This document shows, piece after piece, positions 32,625-41,963 of a DNA stretch of 64,000 nt. The translations under genes were made by a program, and so were the position numbers. The notes under the pieces were generated by a model. That model searched no databases. It had not been told where the DNA came from and saw only the letters and a program-made list of their open reading frames with translations. Origin of the DNA: Archangium gephyra (GTDB taxonomy: Bacteria > Myxococcota > Myxococcia > Myxococcales > Myxococcaceae). The stretch spans positions 1 to 64,000 of the forward strand of contig QFQP01000022.1 of assembly GCA_003243425.1 (NCBI GenBank), read 5' to 3'. Position 1 is the first letter of the stretch. Every line of letters begins with the position of its first letter.

Positions 32625-34535
32625 ATGCGACGCGTCCTGCTGTCGGCCCTCGCGCTGACCTCAACTCTTGCTTTCGCCCAGGCTGATGCCGGTGTGCCTG
32701 CCGCGGCCCCCGTCGAATCGCCGACCGCCGCCACCGTCACGCCGAACGACACCGAAGCGCTCAAGCGCGACTTCGAGGCCAAGCTGGAAGCCGCTCGCCG
32801 CGAAGTGAAGGAGCTCCGCGAAGAGATGCGCGCGCAGATCGCGTCGTCGTCCGTCGCGCAGGGTTGGCAGGAAGACTGGGTCGACGAGAAGCGCAAGCTC
32901 GAGCTCGTCACCATCGACGGCTACCTCCGCGTTCGCCCCGAGCTCTTCTACAAGTTCGACATGGGCCGCGGCCTCGACGAAGCCGGCTACTCGCTGTTCC
33001 CCCGTTCGCCGTCGAGCAGCAACGACCGCACGAACGTCGGCGTGAACATGCGCTTCCGCTTCGAGCCGACCATCAACGTCTCGGAAGAAGTGCGCATTCG
33101 CACGCAGATCGACGCGCTCGACAACCTCGTGTGGGGCAGCACGCCCGACTACGCGTACTCACGCAACCAGAACAGCGGCTACTACAACGACCGCAACGAG
33201 TTCTCGCTCTTCTCGATGAGCCAGACGCAGCAGCGCTCGGGCATCAACTCGCTGCAGGACTCCATCGCCGTCAAGCGCGTGTGGGGCGAGATCTCGACGC
33301 CGGTCGGTATTCTTCGCTTCGGCCGCATGGGCACGCACTGGGGAACCGGCATGCTCTACAACGACGGCAACGGCATCGATAACGACTTCGGTGACACCGT
33401 CGATCGCGTGAGCTTCACCGCCGAGCCGCTCGCGGGCTTCTACATCACGCCGATGATCGACATGAACGTCGCCGGCATGCTGTCGCAGCGCACGCAGGAA
33501 GGCGGCCAGCCGTTCGACCTCACGCCGTCGGACAACGCGACCAGCTTCATTCTCGCGGTGCAGCGCCGTGACACCGAGCAGGAGCGTCGTCAGCGCCTCG
33601 CCGCTGATCAGACGGTCTTCAACTACGGCCTGCACTTCACCTACCGCACGCAGCGCTTTGACGCGGTCGACACGCTCTCGGCGCCGTTCGGCAGCGACGG
33701 CGTGAACACCAGCACGGCGAACATGCCCATCGTGCTGCGCAAGGCCGACATCTTCATTCCCGACCTCTGGGCCCGCATCGAGCGTAAGGAGTTCCGCATC
33801 GAAGCCGAAGTCGCGGCGGTGCTCGGCAGCATGCAGGGCCGTCAGCTCTCGACGGGTGCCGACGGTCAGCTCGAGACGCTCAACATGTACCAGTTCGGCG
33901 CCGTGCTTCAGGGCGAAGCGCGGCTGCTCAACGGCGACCTCGAGATCGGCGGCGAAATCGGCTTCGCGTCGGGCGACAAGGCACCGGGCATGGGCAACTA
34001 CCCGCGTCGCACCGGCAGCGGCGGCGGCGGTTACACCGGCCTCGGTGACGTCGACGGCAAGCAGTACAACTGCCTCAACGGCTGCGCGAACGGCGACAAC
34101 GAGATCAACAACTTCCGTTTCAACCGCGACTACCGCGTCGACATGATCATGTACCGCGAGATCCTCGGCGGCGTGACGGACAGCCTCTATTTCAAGCCCA
34201 AGGCGAAGTACCGCATCACCCAGGGCTTCGAGGCCTTCGCGTCGGTCATCTACTCGCGCGCGATCTTCGTCGAGTCGACGCCCGGCGCTCCGTACTTCGG
34301 CAGCAATGAGTCGCTCGGCGTCGAGATCAACGGCGGCGCGCGCTACGAGACCGAAGACGGGTTCTACGGCCAGATTCAGTACGGCATCCTCTTCCCGCTC
34401 GAAGGCTTCAAGAAGACCGTCGATCCGCAGGGGCCGGGCGGTGCTCCGCGCAATGGCGTCGGTGTGGTCACCGGCTCGCCGATCACGCTCGAGAACCCGC
34501 AGGCGCTGCGCTGCGTCTTCGGCATCCGCTTCTGA
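32625..34535 (+). CDS. TIGR04551-type outer membrane protein
   Basis: The 636-residue protein has a signal peptide (RRVLLSALALTSTLAFA), a short coiled coil (about 43-75, EALKRDFEAKLEAARREVKE), and a long region of alternating strands ending with the aromatic C-terminus FGIRF typical of outer membrane barrels. Blocks such as GYLRVRPELFYKFDMG and RFGRMGTHWGTGM match my memory of the TIGR04551 family of myxobacterial surface proteins. It probably forms a porin-like barrel; cargo unknown. ATG 32625 follows GGAG at a suitable distance. A strong terminator hairpin lies after it. Confidence 0.78.
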   Translation: MRRVLLSALALTSTLAFAQADAGVPAAAPVESPTAATVTPNDTEALKRDFEAKLEAARREVKELREEMRAQIASSSVAQGWQEDWVDEKRKLELVTIDGYLRVRPELFYKFDMGRGLDEAGYSLFPRSPSSSNDRTNVGVNMRFRFEPTINVSEEVRIRTQIDALDNLVWGSTPDYAYSRNQNSGYYNDRNEFSLFSMSQTQQRSGINSLQDSIAVKRVWGEISTPVGILRFGRMGTHWGTGMLYNDGNGIDNDFGDTVDRVSFTAEPLAGFYITPMIDMNVAGMLSQRTQEGGQPFDLTPSDNATSFILAVQRRDTEQERRQRLAADQTVFNYGLHFTYRTQRFDAVDTLSAPFGSDGVNTSTANMPIVLRKADIFIPDLWARIERKEFRIEAEVAAVLGSMQGRQLSTGADGQLETLNMYQFGAVLQGEARLLNGDLEIGGEIGFASGDKAPGMGNYPRRTGSGGGGYTGLGDVDGKQYNCLNGCANGDNEINNFRFNRDYRVDMIMYREILGGVTDSLYFKPKAKYRITQGFEAFASVIYSRAIFVESTPGAPYFGSNESLGVEINGGARYETEDGFYGQIQYGILFPLEGFKKTVDPQGPGGAPRNGVGVVTGSPITLENPQALRCVFGIRF

Positions 34536-34565
34536 GGTCGTCGACTCAGCTTTGATGCTTTACAC

Positions 34566-34600
34566 CGACCGGTGCGCTTCGCTGCGCGCCGGTCGTTTCG
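34566..34600 (+). terminator. Rho-independent terminator after the outer membrane protein gene
   Basis: A 12-bp stem (34566-34577 with 34584-34595, one T-G pair) encloses a 6-nt loop, followed by TTTCGTCT. It lies 31 nt after the stop of the barrel gene and before the monooxygenase gene, so it should end that transcript. The T-tract is short, which is usual in high-GC genomes. Confidence 0.7.
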
Positions 34601-34620
34601 TCTCTGCCATCATCGATGGC

Positions 34621-35811
34621 ATGCGCGTCACCATCGCCGGTGCAGGCATCGGAGGGCTCACCGCCGCGCTGTCGCTCGCAGCCGCGGGGCACGACGTCAC
34701 CGTCTACGAATCGACGCGTGAGCTCAAGCCGCTGGGCGTCGGCATCAACCTGCTGCCGCACGCCGCCGAGGTGCTGCAGCGCCTGGGCGTGTTGGAGCCA
34801 ATCGTCGAGCGCGGCGTCACCACGCGCGAGCTCATCTACTTCAACAAGTTCGGTCAGCAGATCTGGCGAGAGCCGCGTGGAATCGAAGCGGGCTTCCCGG
34901 TGCCGCAGATTTCGATTCACCGCGGCGTGCTGCAGATGACGCTCGCAGAAGCCGCGCGCGACCGGGTGCGCGTGGTGATGGACCGCCGGCTCGTGCACCT
35001 CGAAGAGAGCGGGCGCGCGCACTTCGAGTCGCGTGACGGAGGAACGTTCATCGTCGACGCCGACGTGACGGTCGCGGCCGACGGCATCCACTCCGCCGCG
35101 CGCAGGCAGTTTCACCCCGACGAAGGGCCTCCGCGTTATTCGGGCCGCTTGATGTGGCGCGGCGTCACCCGCGCGAAGCCCTTTCTCTCTGGCGCGACGA
35201 TGATCATGGCCGGCCACCCGGCGCTGAAGTTCGTCGCGTATCCAATCGAAACGGTCGCACTCGATGGCACGCAGCTGATCAACTGGATCGCCGAACTCCC
35301 GCGCCCGGCGATGCTGGAACGCGAGAGCTGGAGCCGCGAAGGCCACTTCGAAGACTTCGCGCCGGCCTTCGCCACGTGGAAATTCGACTGGCTCGACGTG
35401 CCCGCGCTCATCGCGGGAGCCACCGCCGCCTTCGAGTTTCCGATGGTCGACAGAGACCCGTTGCCAGCGTGGACGCACGGCCGGGTGACGCTGCTCGGCG
35501 ACGCCGCGCACCCCATGTACCCGGTCGGGTCGAATGGCGCGTCACAGGCGATCCTCGACTCCGACGCGCTGGTGGCCGCGCTGAACCAGCACGACGTCGA
35601 CGACGCGCTGAAGCACTACGAGCAGCAGCGCCTGCCCGCGACCGCGGCCATCGTGCTCCTGAACCGGCAGAACGGCCCCGAGCAGTGCATGCAGTGGGCT
35701 GAAGAGCGCGCGCCCAACGGCTTCGACGACATCGAGGCCGTCATTCCCCGCGTGGAGCTGGAGGCGCTCGCCGCCCGCTACCGTCGCGCCGTCGGTTTGA
35801 ACAAGCGCTGA
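34621..35811 (+). CDS. FAD-dependent monooxygenase
   Basis: The 396-residue protein is of the class A flavin hydroxylase family. It has the N-terminal FAD-binding GAGIGG (7-12), VTVYES with the acidic residue that holds the ribose, the central TVAADGIHSAAR (DG motif), and GDAAHPMYPVGSNGASQAI (GD motif). Length is normal for the family. Such enzymes hydroxylate aromatic rings using NAD(P)H and oxygen; the closest recalled relatives are PhzS-like flavoproteins. No pathway genes are adjacent, so the substrate is unknown. Confidence 0.88.
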   Translation: MRVTIAGAGIGGLTAALSLAAAGHDVTVYESTRELKPLGVGINLLPHAAEVLQRLGVLEPIVERGVTTRELIYFNKFGQQIWREPRGIEAGFPVPQISIHRGVLQMTLAEAARDRVRVVMDRRLVHLEESGRAHFESRDGGTFIVDADVTVAADGIHSAARRQFHPDEGPPRYSGRLMWRGVTRAKPFLSGATMIMAGHPALKFVAYPIETVALDGTQLINWIAELPRPAMLERESWSREGHFEDFAPAFATWKFDWLDVPALIAGATAAFEFPMVDRDPLPAWTHGRVTLLGDAAHPMYPVGSNGASQAILDSDALVAALNQHDVDDALKHYEQQRLPATAAIVLLNRQNGPEQCMQWAEERAPNGFDDIEAVIPRVELEALAARYRRAVGLNKR

Positions 35812-35865
35812 TCCGAGACACCATCGCGCGCCTGTGTCTTGCGCAGCGCGTCGTGCGCGGGCAGG

Positions 35866-36003
35866 GTGCGCGCCGTGCGTTTCCCCGCGTTGCTCGTCGT
35901 CTTTGCTCTCTGCGCGTGCGGCATCAAGGCCGCGCCGAAACCTCCGCTCGATGAACCGGCGCCCGCTCCGATGGAGAGCGTCGACGGCGGAGTGACGAAG
36001 TGA
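35866..36003 (+). CDS. LptM-like small lipoprotein
   Basis: A 45-residue product starts at GTG 35866: a short basic N-terminus, hydrophobic stretch FPALLVVFAL, and lipobox LCAC with the lipidated Cys followed by GIKAAPKPP. This C-G-(L/I)-K pattern and the Pro-rich tail match LptM (YifL), a small lipoprotein that helps LptD mature and is typically encoded just upstream of lysA. The stop overlaps the lysA start in a GTGA, which strengthens the call. It is short, but its position, lipobox and coupling agree. Confidence 0.8.
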   Translation: MRAVRFPALLVVFALCACGIKAAPKPPLDEPAPAPMESVDGGVTK

Positions 36004-37241
36004 ATCACTTCCATGAAAAGCGCGGCGCGCTCCAGGCGGAGGGCGTGGCACTGTCGCGCATCGCCGATGAAGTGGGCACGCCGACGTACGTGTATTCGCG
36101 GGCCACGCTGACGCGGCACCTGAGTGTGGTGATGGACGCCTTCAAGGCCGTGCCCACGCTGGTCTGCTACTCGGTGAAGGCCAACTCGAACCTCGCGGTG
36201 CTCAAGCTCTTCGCCGCTGGTGGCTCGGGCTTCGACATCGTGTCGGCCGGTGAGTTGGGGCGTGTGCAGAAGGCCGGCGGCGACGTGAAGAAGGTCGTCT
36301 TCTCGGGTGTCGGCAAACGTGAAGACGAGCTCGAGGCCGCGCTGAACGCCGGCATCTTGATGTTCAACGTCGAGAGCGCCGAAGAGCTCGAGCTGCTCGA
36401 CAAGGTCGGCCGCAGGCTCGGCAAGAAGGCGCCGTTCGCCCTGCGCGTGAACCCCGACGTCGACGCGAAGACGCACCGCTACATCGCCACCGGCTTGAAG
36501 ACGTCCAAGTTCGGCGTGCCGTTCGAAGAAGCGGTGGCGCTCTACAAGAAGAGCCGCCGCATGAAGGGCCTCGAGGCCCGCGGCGTCGACTGTCACATCG
36601 GCAGTCAGCTGACCGACGCGCGGCCGGTGAAGGAAGCCATCACCCGCGTCGGCGGTCTGTATGCCGAGCTCAAGAAGCAGGGCTTTCCGCTCACGCACCT
36701 CGATGTCGGTGGCGGCCTCGGCGTCACGTATTCCAAAGAGAAGCCGCCCGACGTCAGCACGTACGCGAAGGCGGTCATCGACTCGACGAAGGACCTCGGC
36801 GCGACGCTGGTGCTCGAGCCTGGCCGCGTGCTGGTCGCCAACGCCGGGGTGCTGATCACGAAGGTGCTCTTCCGCAAGAACACGCCGGCCAAGAAGTTCG
36901 TCATCGTCGACGCGGGCATGAACGACCTGATGCGGCCGGCGCTCTACGAAGCGCACCACGACATCGTGGCCGTGAAGCCGCGCCGCGGCGCGAAGACCAC
37001 GGTCGAGATCGTCGGCCCGGTGTGTGAGTCGACCGACGTACTCGGCCACGCGCGCTCGCTCGAGCCGCTCCAGCAGGGCGACCTGCTCGCGATCAAGACC
37101 GCCGGCGCGTACGGCATGTCGATGGCAAGCACCTACAACTCACGCCAACGGCCCGCTGAAGTGCTGGTCGACGGCAATGACTACCGTGTCGTGCGCAAGC
37201 GCGATGCGCTCGAAGCACTCTGGCAAGGAGAGACCCCATGA
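36000..37241 (+). CDS. lysA: Diaminopimelate decarboxylase
   Basis: The 413-residue PLP enzyme converts meso-diaminopimelate to lysine, the last step of the pathway. The PLP Lys lies in CYSVKANSN (Lys60), and the active-site Cys in GPVCESTDVL; ELGVxQ-like and HIGSQL blocks follow family order. GTG 36000 shares bases with the stop of the LptM-like gene and the downstream end overlaps dapA by ATGA. The operon therefore makes diaminopimelate (dapA, dapB) and consumes it (lysA) from one transcript. Identification secure. Confidence 0.97.
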   Translation: MNHFHEKRGALQAEGVALSRIADEVGTPTYVYSRATLTRHLSVVMDAFKAVPTLVCYSVKANSNLAVLKLFAAGGSGFDIVSAGELGRVQKAGGDVKKVVFSGVGKREDELEAALNAGILMFNVESAEELELLDKVGRRLGKKAPFALRVNPDVDAKTHRYIATGLKTSKFGVPFEEAVALYKKSRRMKGLEARGVDCHIGSQLTDARPVKEAITRVGGLYAELKKQGFPLTHLDVGGGLGVTYSKEKPPDVSTYAKAVIDSTKDLGATLVLEPGRVLVANAGVLITKVLFRKNTPAKKFVIVDAGMNDLMRPALYEAHHDIVAVKPRRGAKTTVEIVGPVCESTDVLGHARSLEPLQQGDLLAIKTAGAYGMSMASTYNSRQRPAEVLVDGNDYRVVRKRDALEALWQGETP

Positions 37242-38128
37242 AGTTGCAAGGCTCGATGACCGCGCTCGCCACCCCCTTCAAAGACGGCAAGCTCGATGAG
37301 GCCGCGTACGAGAAGTTGATCGAGTACCAGGTCGCCAACGGCACGTCGGTGCTCATTCCCATGGGCACCACCGGTGAAGCGGTGACCATGACCGCCGCTG
37401 AACGTCGCCGCGCCATCGAGGTCTGCATCAAGGTGAACAAGGGCCGCGCGAAGGTCTTCGCCGGCGCTGGCAGCAACTCGACCGCCGAGACCATCGAAGG
37501 CGTGAGCGTGGCCCGTGAGCTCGGCGCCGACGGCGCGCTGGTGGTGACGCCCTATTACAACAAGCCCACGCAGGCCGGCCTCGTCGAGCACTACCGGCTG
37601 GTGGGCAAGGCGCACCCCGGCTTCGCGTTGATGGCCTACAACGTTCCCGGCCGCACCGGCGTCGACATGCTCCCTGAGACGGTGAAGCGGTTGCTCGACG
37701 TGAAGGAAGTCGTGGCGCTGAAGGAGGCGACCGGCAACGTGCTGCGCACGCTCGATGTGTACGAGCAGGTCGGCGATCGGATCACGCTGCTCTCGGGTGA
37801 CGACTTCGTGGTGGCGCCGTTCATCTTCTCGGGCGGCAAGGGCGTGGTGTCGGTGTCGTCGAACGTGGCGCCCAGGCACATGGCCGACCTGGTGGCGAAG
37901 GCGCTCGCCGGTGACATCGAAGGCGCGCGCAAGGCGCAGCTCGAATTGCAGCCCCTGCACCGTCTGCTCTTCATCGAGTCGAACCCGATTCCCGTGAAGA
38001 TGGCGCTTCACCAGATGGGCTTCTTTGGCACCGAGCTTCGCCCGCCGCTGCTGCCCATGACCGACGGCAACGCCGCGAAGCTGAAGGACGAGCTCGGTCG
38101 CCTCGGCCTGTTGGGGAAGGCGTCGTGA
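37238..38128 (+). CDS. dapA: 4-hydroxy-tetrahydrodipicolinate synthase
   Basis: The 296-residue enzyme condenses pyruvate with aspartate semialdehyde, the first committed step toward diaminopimelate and lysine. Motifs are the GTTGEAVT loop (43-50), AYNVPGRTG with Tyr134, and the Schiff-base Lys162 in VALKEATGN. Length is usual. The ATG at 37238 overlaps the lysA stop by 4 nt, and the stop overlaps dapB likewise. It is often feedback-inhibited by lysine, but nothing in the sequence shows that here. Confidence 0.97.
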   Translation: MKLQGSMTALATPFKDGKLDEAAYEKLIEYQVANGTSVLIPMGTTGEAVTMTAAERRRAIEVCIKVNKGRAKVFAGAGSNSTAETIEGVSVARELGADGALVVTPYYNKPTQAGLVEHYRLVGKAHPGFALMAYNVPGRTGVDMLPETVKRLLDVKEVVALKEATGNVLRTLDVYEQVGDRITLLSGDDFVVAPFIFSGGKGVVSVSSNVAPRHMADLVAKALAGDIEGARKAQLELQPLHRLLFIESNPIPVKMALHQMGFFGTELRPPLLPMTDGNAAKLKDELGRLGLLGKAS

Positions 38129-38931
38129 CCCCGATTCGCACGGTCATCACCGGCGTGTCGGGCCGCATGGGCGCGTCGCTCGTTCGGCTCGTGCGCGACA
38201 CGCCGGAGTTCGTGCTCCACGGCGGCACCGACAAGCCCGGCAGCGCCAGCATCTCGCTCGACGTGGGCCTCGCCGCGCACCTCGCGCCGCTCGAAGTGAG
38301 CACCGTCGATTCACTGAGCGCGGCGCTCAATCGCGCGAACGTGGTCATCGACTTCACGACGCCCGAGGCCTCGGTGCAGCACGCGCGCGAGTGCGCCGAC
38401 GCCGGAGTGCCGCTCGTGGTGGGCAGCACCGGCTTCTCGGCCGACGCGAAGCTCCACATGGCCGACGCCGCGAAGGTCATTCCCATCGTGATGGCGCCGA
38501 ACATGAGCGTCGGCGTGAACCTGGTCATCGAGATCGCCGCGCAGTTGGCGAAGCGGCTCGGTGAAGACTTCGACGTCGAGGTGGTCGAGACCCATCACCG
38601 CATGAAGAAGGACGCGCCGTCGGGTACGGCGATGCGGCTCGCGGAGGAACTCGCGAAGTCACTCGGGCGCGACTCCGGCGACATCTGCACCTCGCGGGTC
38701 GGGCTCATCGGAGAGCGGCCGCGGAAGGAGATCGGCGTGCAGACCGTGCGCGGCGGTGACGTGGTGGGCGAACACACCGTGTTCTTCTTCGGCGACGGTG
38801 AACGCGTGGAGCTCACGCACCGGGCGACGAGCCGTGAACAGTTCGCGCGTGGTGCGCTGCGTGCTGCGAAGTGGGTCGTCGGTAAGAAGCCGGGCCTCTA
38901 CGACATGACGCACGTGCTGGGGGCGAAGTGA
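38125..38931 (+). CDS. dapB: 4-hydroxy-tetrahydrodipicolinate reductase
   Basis: The 268-residue enzyme reduces the DapA product with NAD(P)H. It has the N-terminal nucleotide loop TGVSGRMG and the substrate-binding signature EVVETHHRMKKDAPSGTA, in which His and Lys are catalytic. Length fits the family. GTG 38125 overlaps the dapA stop and the stop overlaps the next gene by 4 nt. Together with dapA and lysA it gives the ends of the diaminopimelate route; the middle steps are not in the window. Confidence 0.97.
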   Translation: MTPIRTVITGVSGRMGASLVRLVRDTPEFVLHGGTDKPGSASISLDVGLAAHLAPLEVSTVDSLSAALNRANVVIDFTTPEASVQHARECADAGVPLVVGSTGFSADAKLHMADAAKVIPIVMAPNMSVGVNLVIEIAAQLAKRLGEDFDVEVVETHHRMKKDAPSGTAMRLAEELAKSLGRDSGDICTSRVGLIGERPRKEIGVQTVRGGDVVGEHTVFFFGDGERVELTHRATSREQFARGALRAAKWVVGKKPGLYDMTHVLGAK

Positions 38932-39692
38932 GCGCCCGCTATGCGCGGCTGCAGTTGGCCGATGGTGCGTTCTACGCGCGCGCCGAAGGTGACTCGTACG
39001 AGTTGCTGTCGAGCGCTCCGTGGGAAGACGGCGTGAAGGACACCGGCCGTCGCGTGAAGAAGGACGACGCCATCTATCTGCCGCCGAGTGACGCCTCGAA
39101 GGTGGTCGCGATTGGTCAGAACTACGCGAAGCACGCGGCCGAGATGGGCAAGCCGATTCCCGTCGAGCCGTTGATCTTCATGAAGCCGAAGACCGCGCTC
39201 AACGCGCACGGCGCCGCGATTCTGCTGCCGCCGGCGAGCCAGGAAGTGCATCACGAAGCCGAGCTCGCGTTGGTCATCGGCAAGAAGCTCACGCGCGTGA
39301 CGGAAGAAGAAGCGGCGGCGGCGATCTTCGGTGTCACCTGCTTCAACGACGTCACCGCGCGTGACGTGCAGAAGCGCGAGATTCAGCACACGCGGGCGAA
39401 GAGCTACGACACGTTCGCCTGCTGCGGCCCTGAGCTGGTGACGGGAATTCCGTTCGACGATCTCCGCGTGGTGTGCCGGCTGAACGGCGCGGTGAAGCAG
39501 GACGGTCGTACGTCAGACATGGTGCATTCGCCGGCGAAGCTGGTGGCGTTCATCTCGAACGTGATGACGCTGCTGCCGGGTGACGTGGTGAGCACGGGAA
39601 CGCCGTCGGGTGTCGGGCCCATCGTCGCGGGCGACATCGTCGAGGTCGAGATCGAGAACGTCGGCGTGCTGCGCAATGTCGTCACCCGGTGA
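38928..39692 (+). CDS. Fumarylacetoacetate hydrolase family protein
   Basis: The 254-residue protein has the FAH catalytic core: AIGQNYAKHAAEMG, the metal-binding acids in HHEAELALVIGKK (an ExE motif), CFNDVTARDVQKRE, and STGTPSGVGP near the C-terminus. Members hydrolyse or decarboxylate acylpyruvates and related keto acids, or tautomerise oxaloacetate; the substrate here cannot be read from sequence. The start GTG 38928 overlaps the dapB stop. Its place in a lysine/folate operon is unexplained but stable-looking given the tight coupling. Confidence 0.92.
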   Translation: MSARYARLQLADGAFYARAEGDSYELLSSAPWEDGVKDTGRRVKKDDAIYLPPSDASKVVAIGQNYAKHAAEMGKPIPVEPLIFMKPKTALNAHGAAILLPPASQEVHHEAELALVIGKKLTRVTEEEAAAAIFGVTCFNDVTARDVQKREIQHTRAKSYDTFACCGPELVTGIPFDDLRVVCRLNGAVKQDGRTSDMVHSPAKLVAFISNVMTLLPGDVVSTGTPSGVGPIVAGDIVEVEIENVGVLRNVVTR

Positions 39693-40194
39693 AATTTCCC
39701 GCTCTCTGCGAAGCGGGGAGAGGGGCCAGGCCTTCGTTGCCCTCGGCACCAATCTCGGTGACCGGCTCCTCAACCTGAACGAAGCGCGTCGCCACCTCGC
39801 GTCGCTCGGCGAGCTCCGTCGCGGCCCGGTGCTCGAGACGCCGGCGCTGCTCCCGCCCGAAGACCCCACGCCGCAACCCGACTACCTGAACACCGTCGAC
39901 GAACTGACGACGTCGCTCTCTCCACGCGCGCTCTTCACCGAACTCAAACGCATCGAGCGTCACATGGGCCGCCGCGTCACCACCCGCTGGGCTCCGCGCA
40001 TCATCGATCTCGATCTCATCCTCTTCGGCGAGGTTACGATGAACACCGAGGGCCTCACCATTCCTCACCCGCGCATGCACGAGCGCCGTTTCGTGCTCGA
40101 GCCGCTCGCACACCTCGCGCCGGAGCTCCGACATCCGCTCACCGGACAGTCCACGCGAGCGCTGCTGAAAGACGTGCTACGCCGCGCGTCGTGA
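39676..40194 (+). CDS. folK: 2-amino-4-hydroxy-6-hydroxymethyldihydropteridine pyrophosphokinase
   Basis: The 172-residue enzyme transfers pyrophosphate from ATP to the pterin precursor of folate. It has VALGTNLGDRL near the N-terminus, the catalytic PRIIDLDLILFG, and LTIPHPRMHERRFVLEPL, all in family order. ATG 39676 overlaps the FAH gene end by 17 nt in another frame; no better start was seen. Its linkage to thyA/folA elsewhere in the window (18633-19951) is functional rather than physical. Stop overlaps the TPR gene by GTGA. Confidence 0.94.
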   Translation: MSSPGEISRSLRSGERGQAFVALGTNLGDRLLNLNEARRHLASLGELRRGPVLETPALLPPEDPTPQPDYLNTVDELTTSLSPRALFTELKRIERHMGRRVTTRWAPRIIDLDLILFGEVTMNTEGLTIPHPRMHERRFVLEPLAHLAPELRHPLTGQSTRALLKDVLRRAS

Positions 40195-41375
40195 CTGCCC
40201 TGTTGCTGCTGCTCCTCACGCAGACCGCGCCGCTGCCTCCGAACCACCCCACGCCCAGCGGCAAGAACGCGCCGTCGGCCGACGAGTTGATTCAGAAGCT
40301 CGACGCGACCAACGGCCTTCGCGAACGCGACAAGCCGTACGAGATCGCCGCTTCACTCGCGCGGCTGTACTTCGGGCAGGGCCGCTACGCCGATGCGCAG
40401 CTTTATTACGCCCAGGCCGTCGCGCGCGCCGAGGGTGCCCGCGCGCTCTACGTGGCGCAGAAGAAGGTGCTCGGTAACAAGCCCGCAGCCGACGCCAAGT
40501 CGGTCGGCTGTGAACCGAAGGCCGATTCGACGATGGCCAACTTCGAGACCCTCGCGAAGGTCCTCGCCGACAAGAAGAACGCCGCCGGTGCGGTCGGGTG
40601 TCTCGAGGTCGCGCTCTCGTCGCTGCAGGACACTGAAGTGATGCTCGGCAACGCCCAGTTCCTCGCCGGCGACAAGAAGGCGGCGCTCGAGACCTACGAC
40701 CGCGCCCTCGCGCTCTTCGAGACGAACCATGAGGCCCGTTACGCGCGCGCGGCGCTGCTGCTCGACACGCAAGGCGACGACTTGAAGGTGCTGGGTGAAG
40801 TGAAGACCGAGCTCGAGCGCGTGCTCCGAGACGCGCCGGGGTCTCCCAAGGCCGGTAACGCGAAGCGACTGCTCGCGCGCACCATCGAAGCCATCGACAA
40901 GGGCGGCCTCACCAAAGTCGGCGTGAGCAAGGAGCAGGTCGCCTCCATCGCGCCGCAGCCTGCGCCGCGTCAGCCCGGCCAGCCCCCGGTGCTCAGCAAG
41001 GAAGTGATGGAGGCGTTCCAGAACGCGCCGCGCACGCCGGAGATGGAGCAGAACTTCGCGAAGCTCATCGACACCGCCGAAGAGCACCTCGCGCGCGGGC
41101 GCTTTCAGGACGCGCTCGATTCGTACAAGCAGGTGATGCCGTACCAGCCCGACAACGCGCGGCTCCGCGCCGGCATGGCGTGGACGATGATCAAGCTGAA
41201 CCGCCAGCCGATGGCCGACAACGTGTGGCGCGTGGCGACGGGCAACCCCGACGCGGTGGCCGCGCTCGGTGACGTGCTCAAGGCGAAGGGTGACGACGCC
41301 GGCGCGAAGGCCGTGTGGCAGCGCCTCGCGCAGAGCGTCCCGTCCTACGCCTCGAAGCTCGAGGGCCGGCAGTGA
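40191..41375 (+). CDS. Tetratricopeptide repeat protein, probably exported
   Basis: The 394-residue product opens with TALLLLLLTQTAP, a short signal-like stretch, and contains several TPR-like helix pairs such as AASLARLYFGQGRYADAQLYYAQAVAR, LGNAQFLAGDKKAALETYDRALALF and AEEHLARGRFQDALDSYKQVMP. TPRs form a protein-binding solenoid, so it is likely a periplasmic scaffold. It is coupled to folK by GTGA and to the downstream lipoprotein by GTGA. No enzymatic motif. Partner unknown. Confidence 0.78.
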   Translation: MTALLLLLLTQTAPLPPNHPTPSGKNAPSADELIQKLDATNGLRERDKPYEIAASLARLYFGQGRYADAQLYYAQAVARAEGARALYVAQKKVLGNKPAADAKSVGCEPKADSTMANFETLAKVLADKKNAAGAVGCLEVALSSLQDTEVMLGNAQFLAGDKKAALETYDRALALFETNHEARYARAALLLDTQGDDLKVLGEVKTELERVLRDAPGSPKAGNAKRLLARTIEAIDKGGLTKVGVSKEQVASIAPQPAPRQPGQPPVLSKEVMEAFQNAPRTPEMEQNFAKLIDTAEEHLARGRFQDALDSYKQVMPYQPDNARLRAGMAWTMIKLNRQPMADNVWRVATGNPDAVAALGDVLKAKGDDAGAKAVWQRLAQSVPSYASKLEGRQ

Positions 41376-41785
41376 GTCGCTGGGTCGCGCTCGCAGGGCT
41401 GTTGCTGGCGTGCAGCCCTCCGCCGATTCGCAACACCAACCGCGGTGTGCTGCACCTGTCGGTCGACGGGTCTGACCAAGCCCCGGCCGGGATGCCCACG
41501 TGGGACATGGGTGAGGTCGTCGTCGGCGGCCGCAAGGAGGTCGTGATTCGCGCCACCAACGTCGGCACCGACGCGATGAACGTGACCGGCGTGTACCTCG
41601 GCGCCATCGGCAACGGCTCGTTCTACGCGCGCGACACCAGCGGCACGCTGCAACCGGAGCAGTCGCTCACCGCGACGGTGACGTTCTCGCCCGCGACGAA
41701 GGGCGCGCAGCGCACGCAGGTCACCTTCAGTCACGACGCGGACTCCGCGCTGCCCTCGCTGCACCTCACCGGCACGGGCCTCTGA
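41372..41785 (+). CDS. Lipoprotein with ASPM/SPD-2/Hydin-like (immunoglobulin) domain
   Basis: The 137-residue product has a signal ending LLLAC (lipobox) and a single beta-sandwich domain. The domain starts at MGEVVVGGRKEVVIRATNVGTD, runs through LTATVTFSPATKGAQ and ends in LHLTGTGL, the pattern of ASPM/SPD-2/Hydin or choice-of-anchor domains. It should be surface- or periplasm-exposed. GTG 41372 overlaps the TPR gene stop. It closes the operon that begins at 35866; no terminator was recognised in the 178 nt after it. Confidence 0.8.
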   Translation: MSRWVALAGLLLACSPPPIRNTNRGVLHLSVDGSDQAPAGMPTWDMGEVVVGGRKEVVIRATNVGTDAMNVTGVYLGAIGNGSFYARDTSGTLQPEQSLTATVTFSPATKGAQRTQVTFSHDADSALPSLHLTGTGL

Positions 41786-41963
41786 ACCACCGCTTCACGT
41801 CTGGAACGCTCCGAACGCGGCAGCGGACTCGCGTGTGCGGCGTTCGCAGCTTTCGACACGCGGACACGTGCGCCCATCTCCTGCTTCCGGAGCCTCGGGA
41901 AGGCAGGCACGCGCACCGACGTGCTGTGGCCGGAGCCGTCGAAGACAGACGTCGGCCGGCTGA

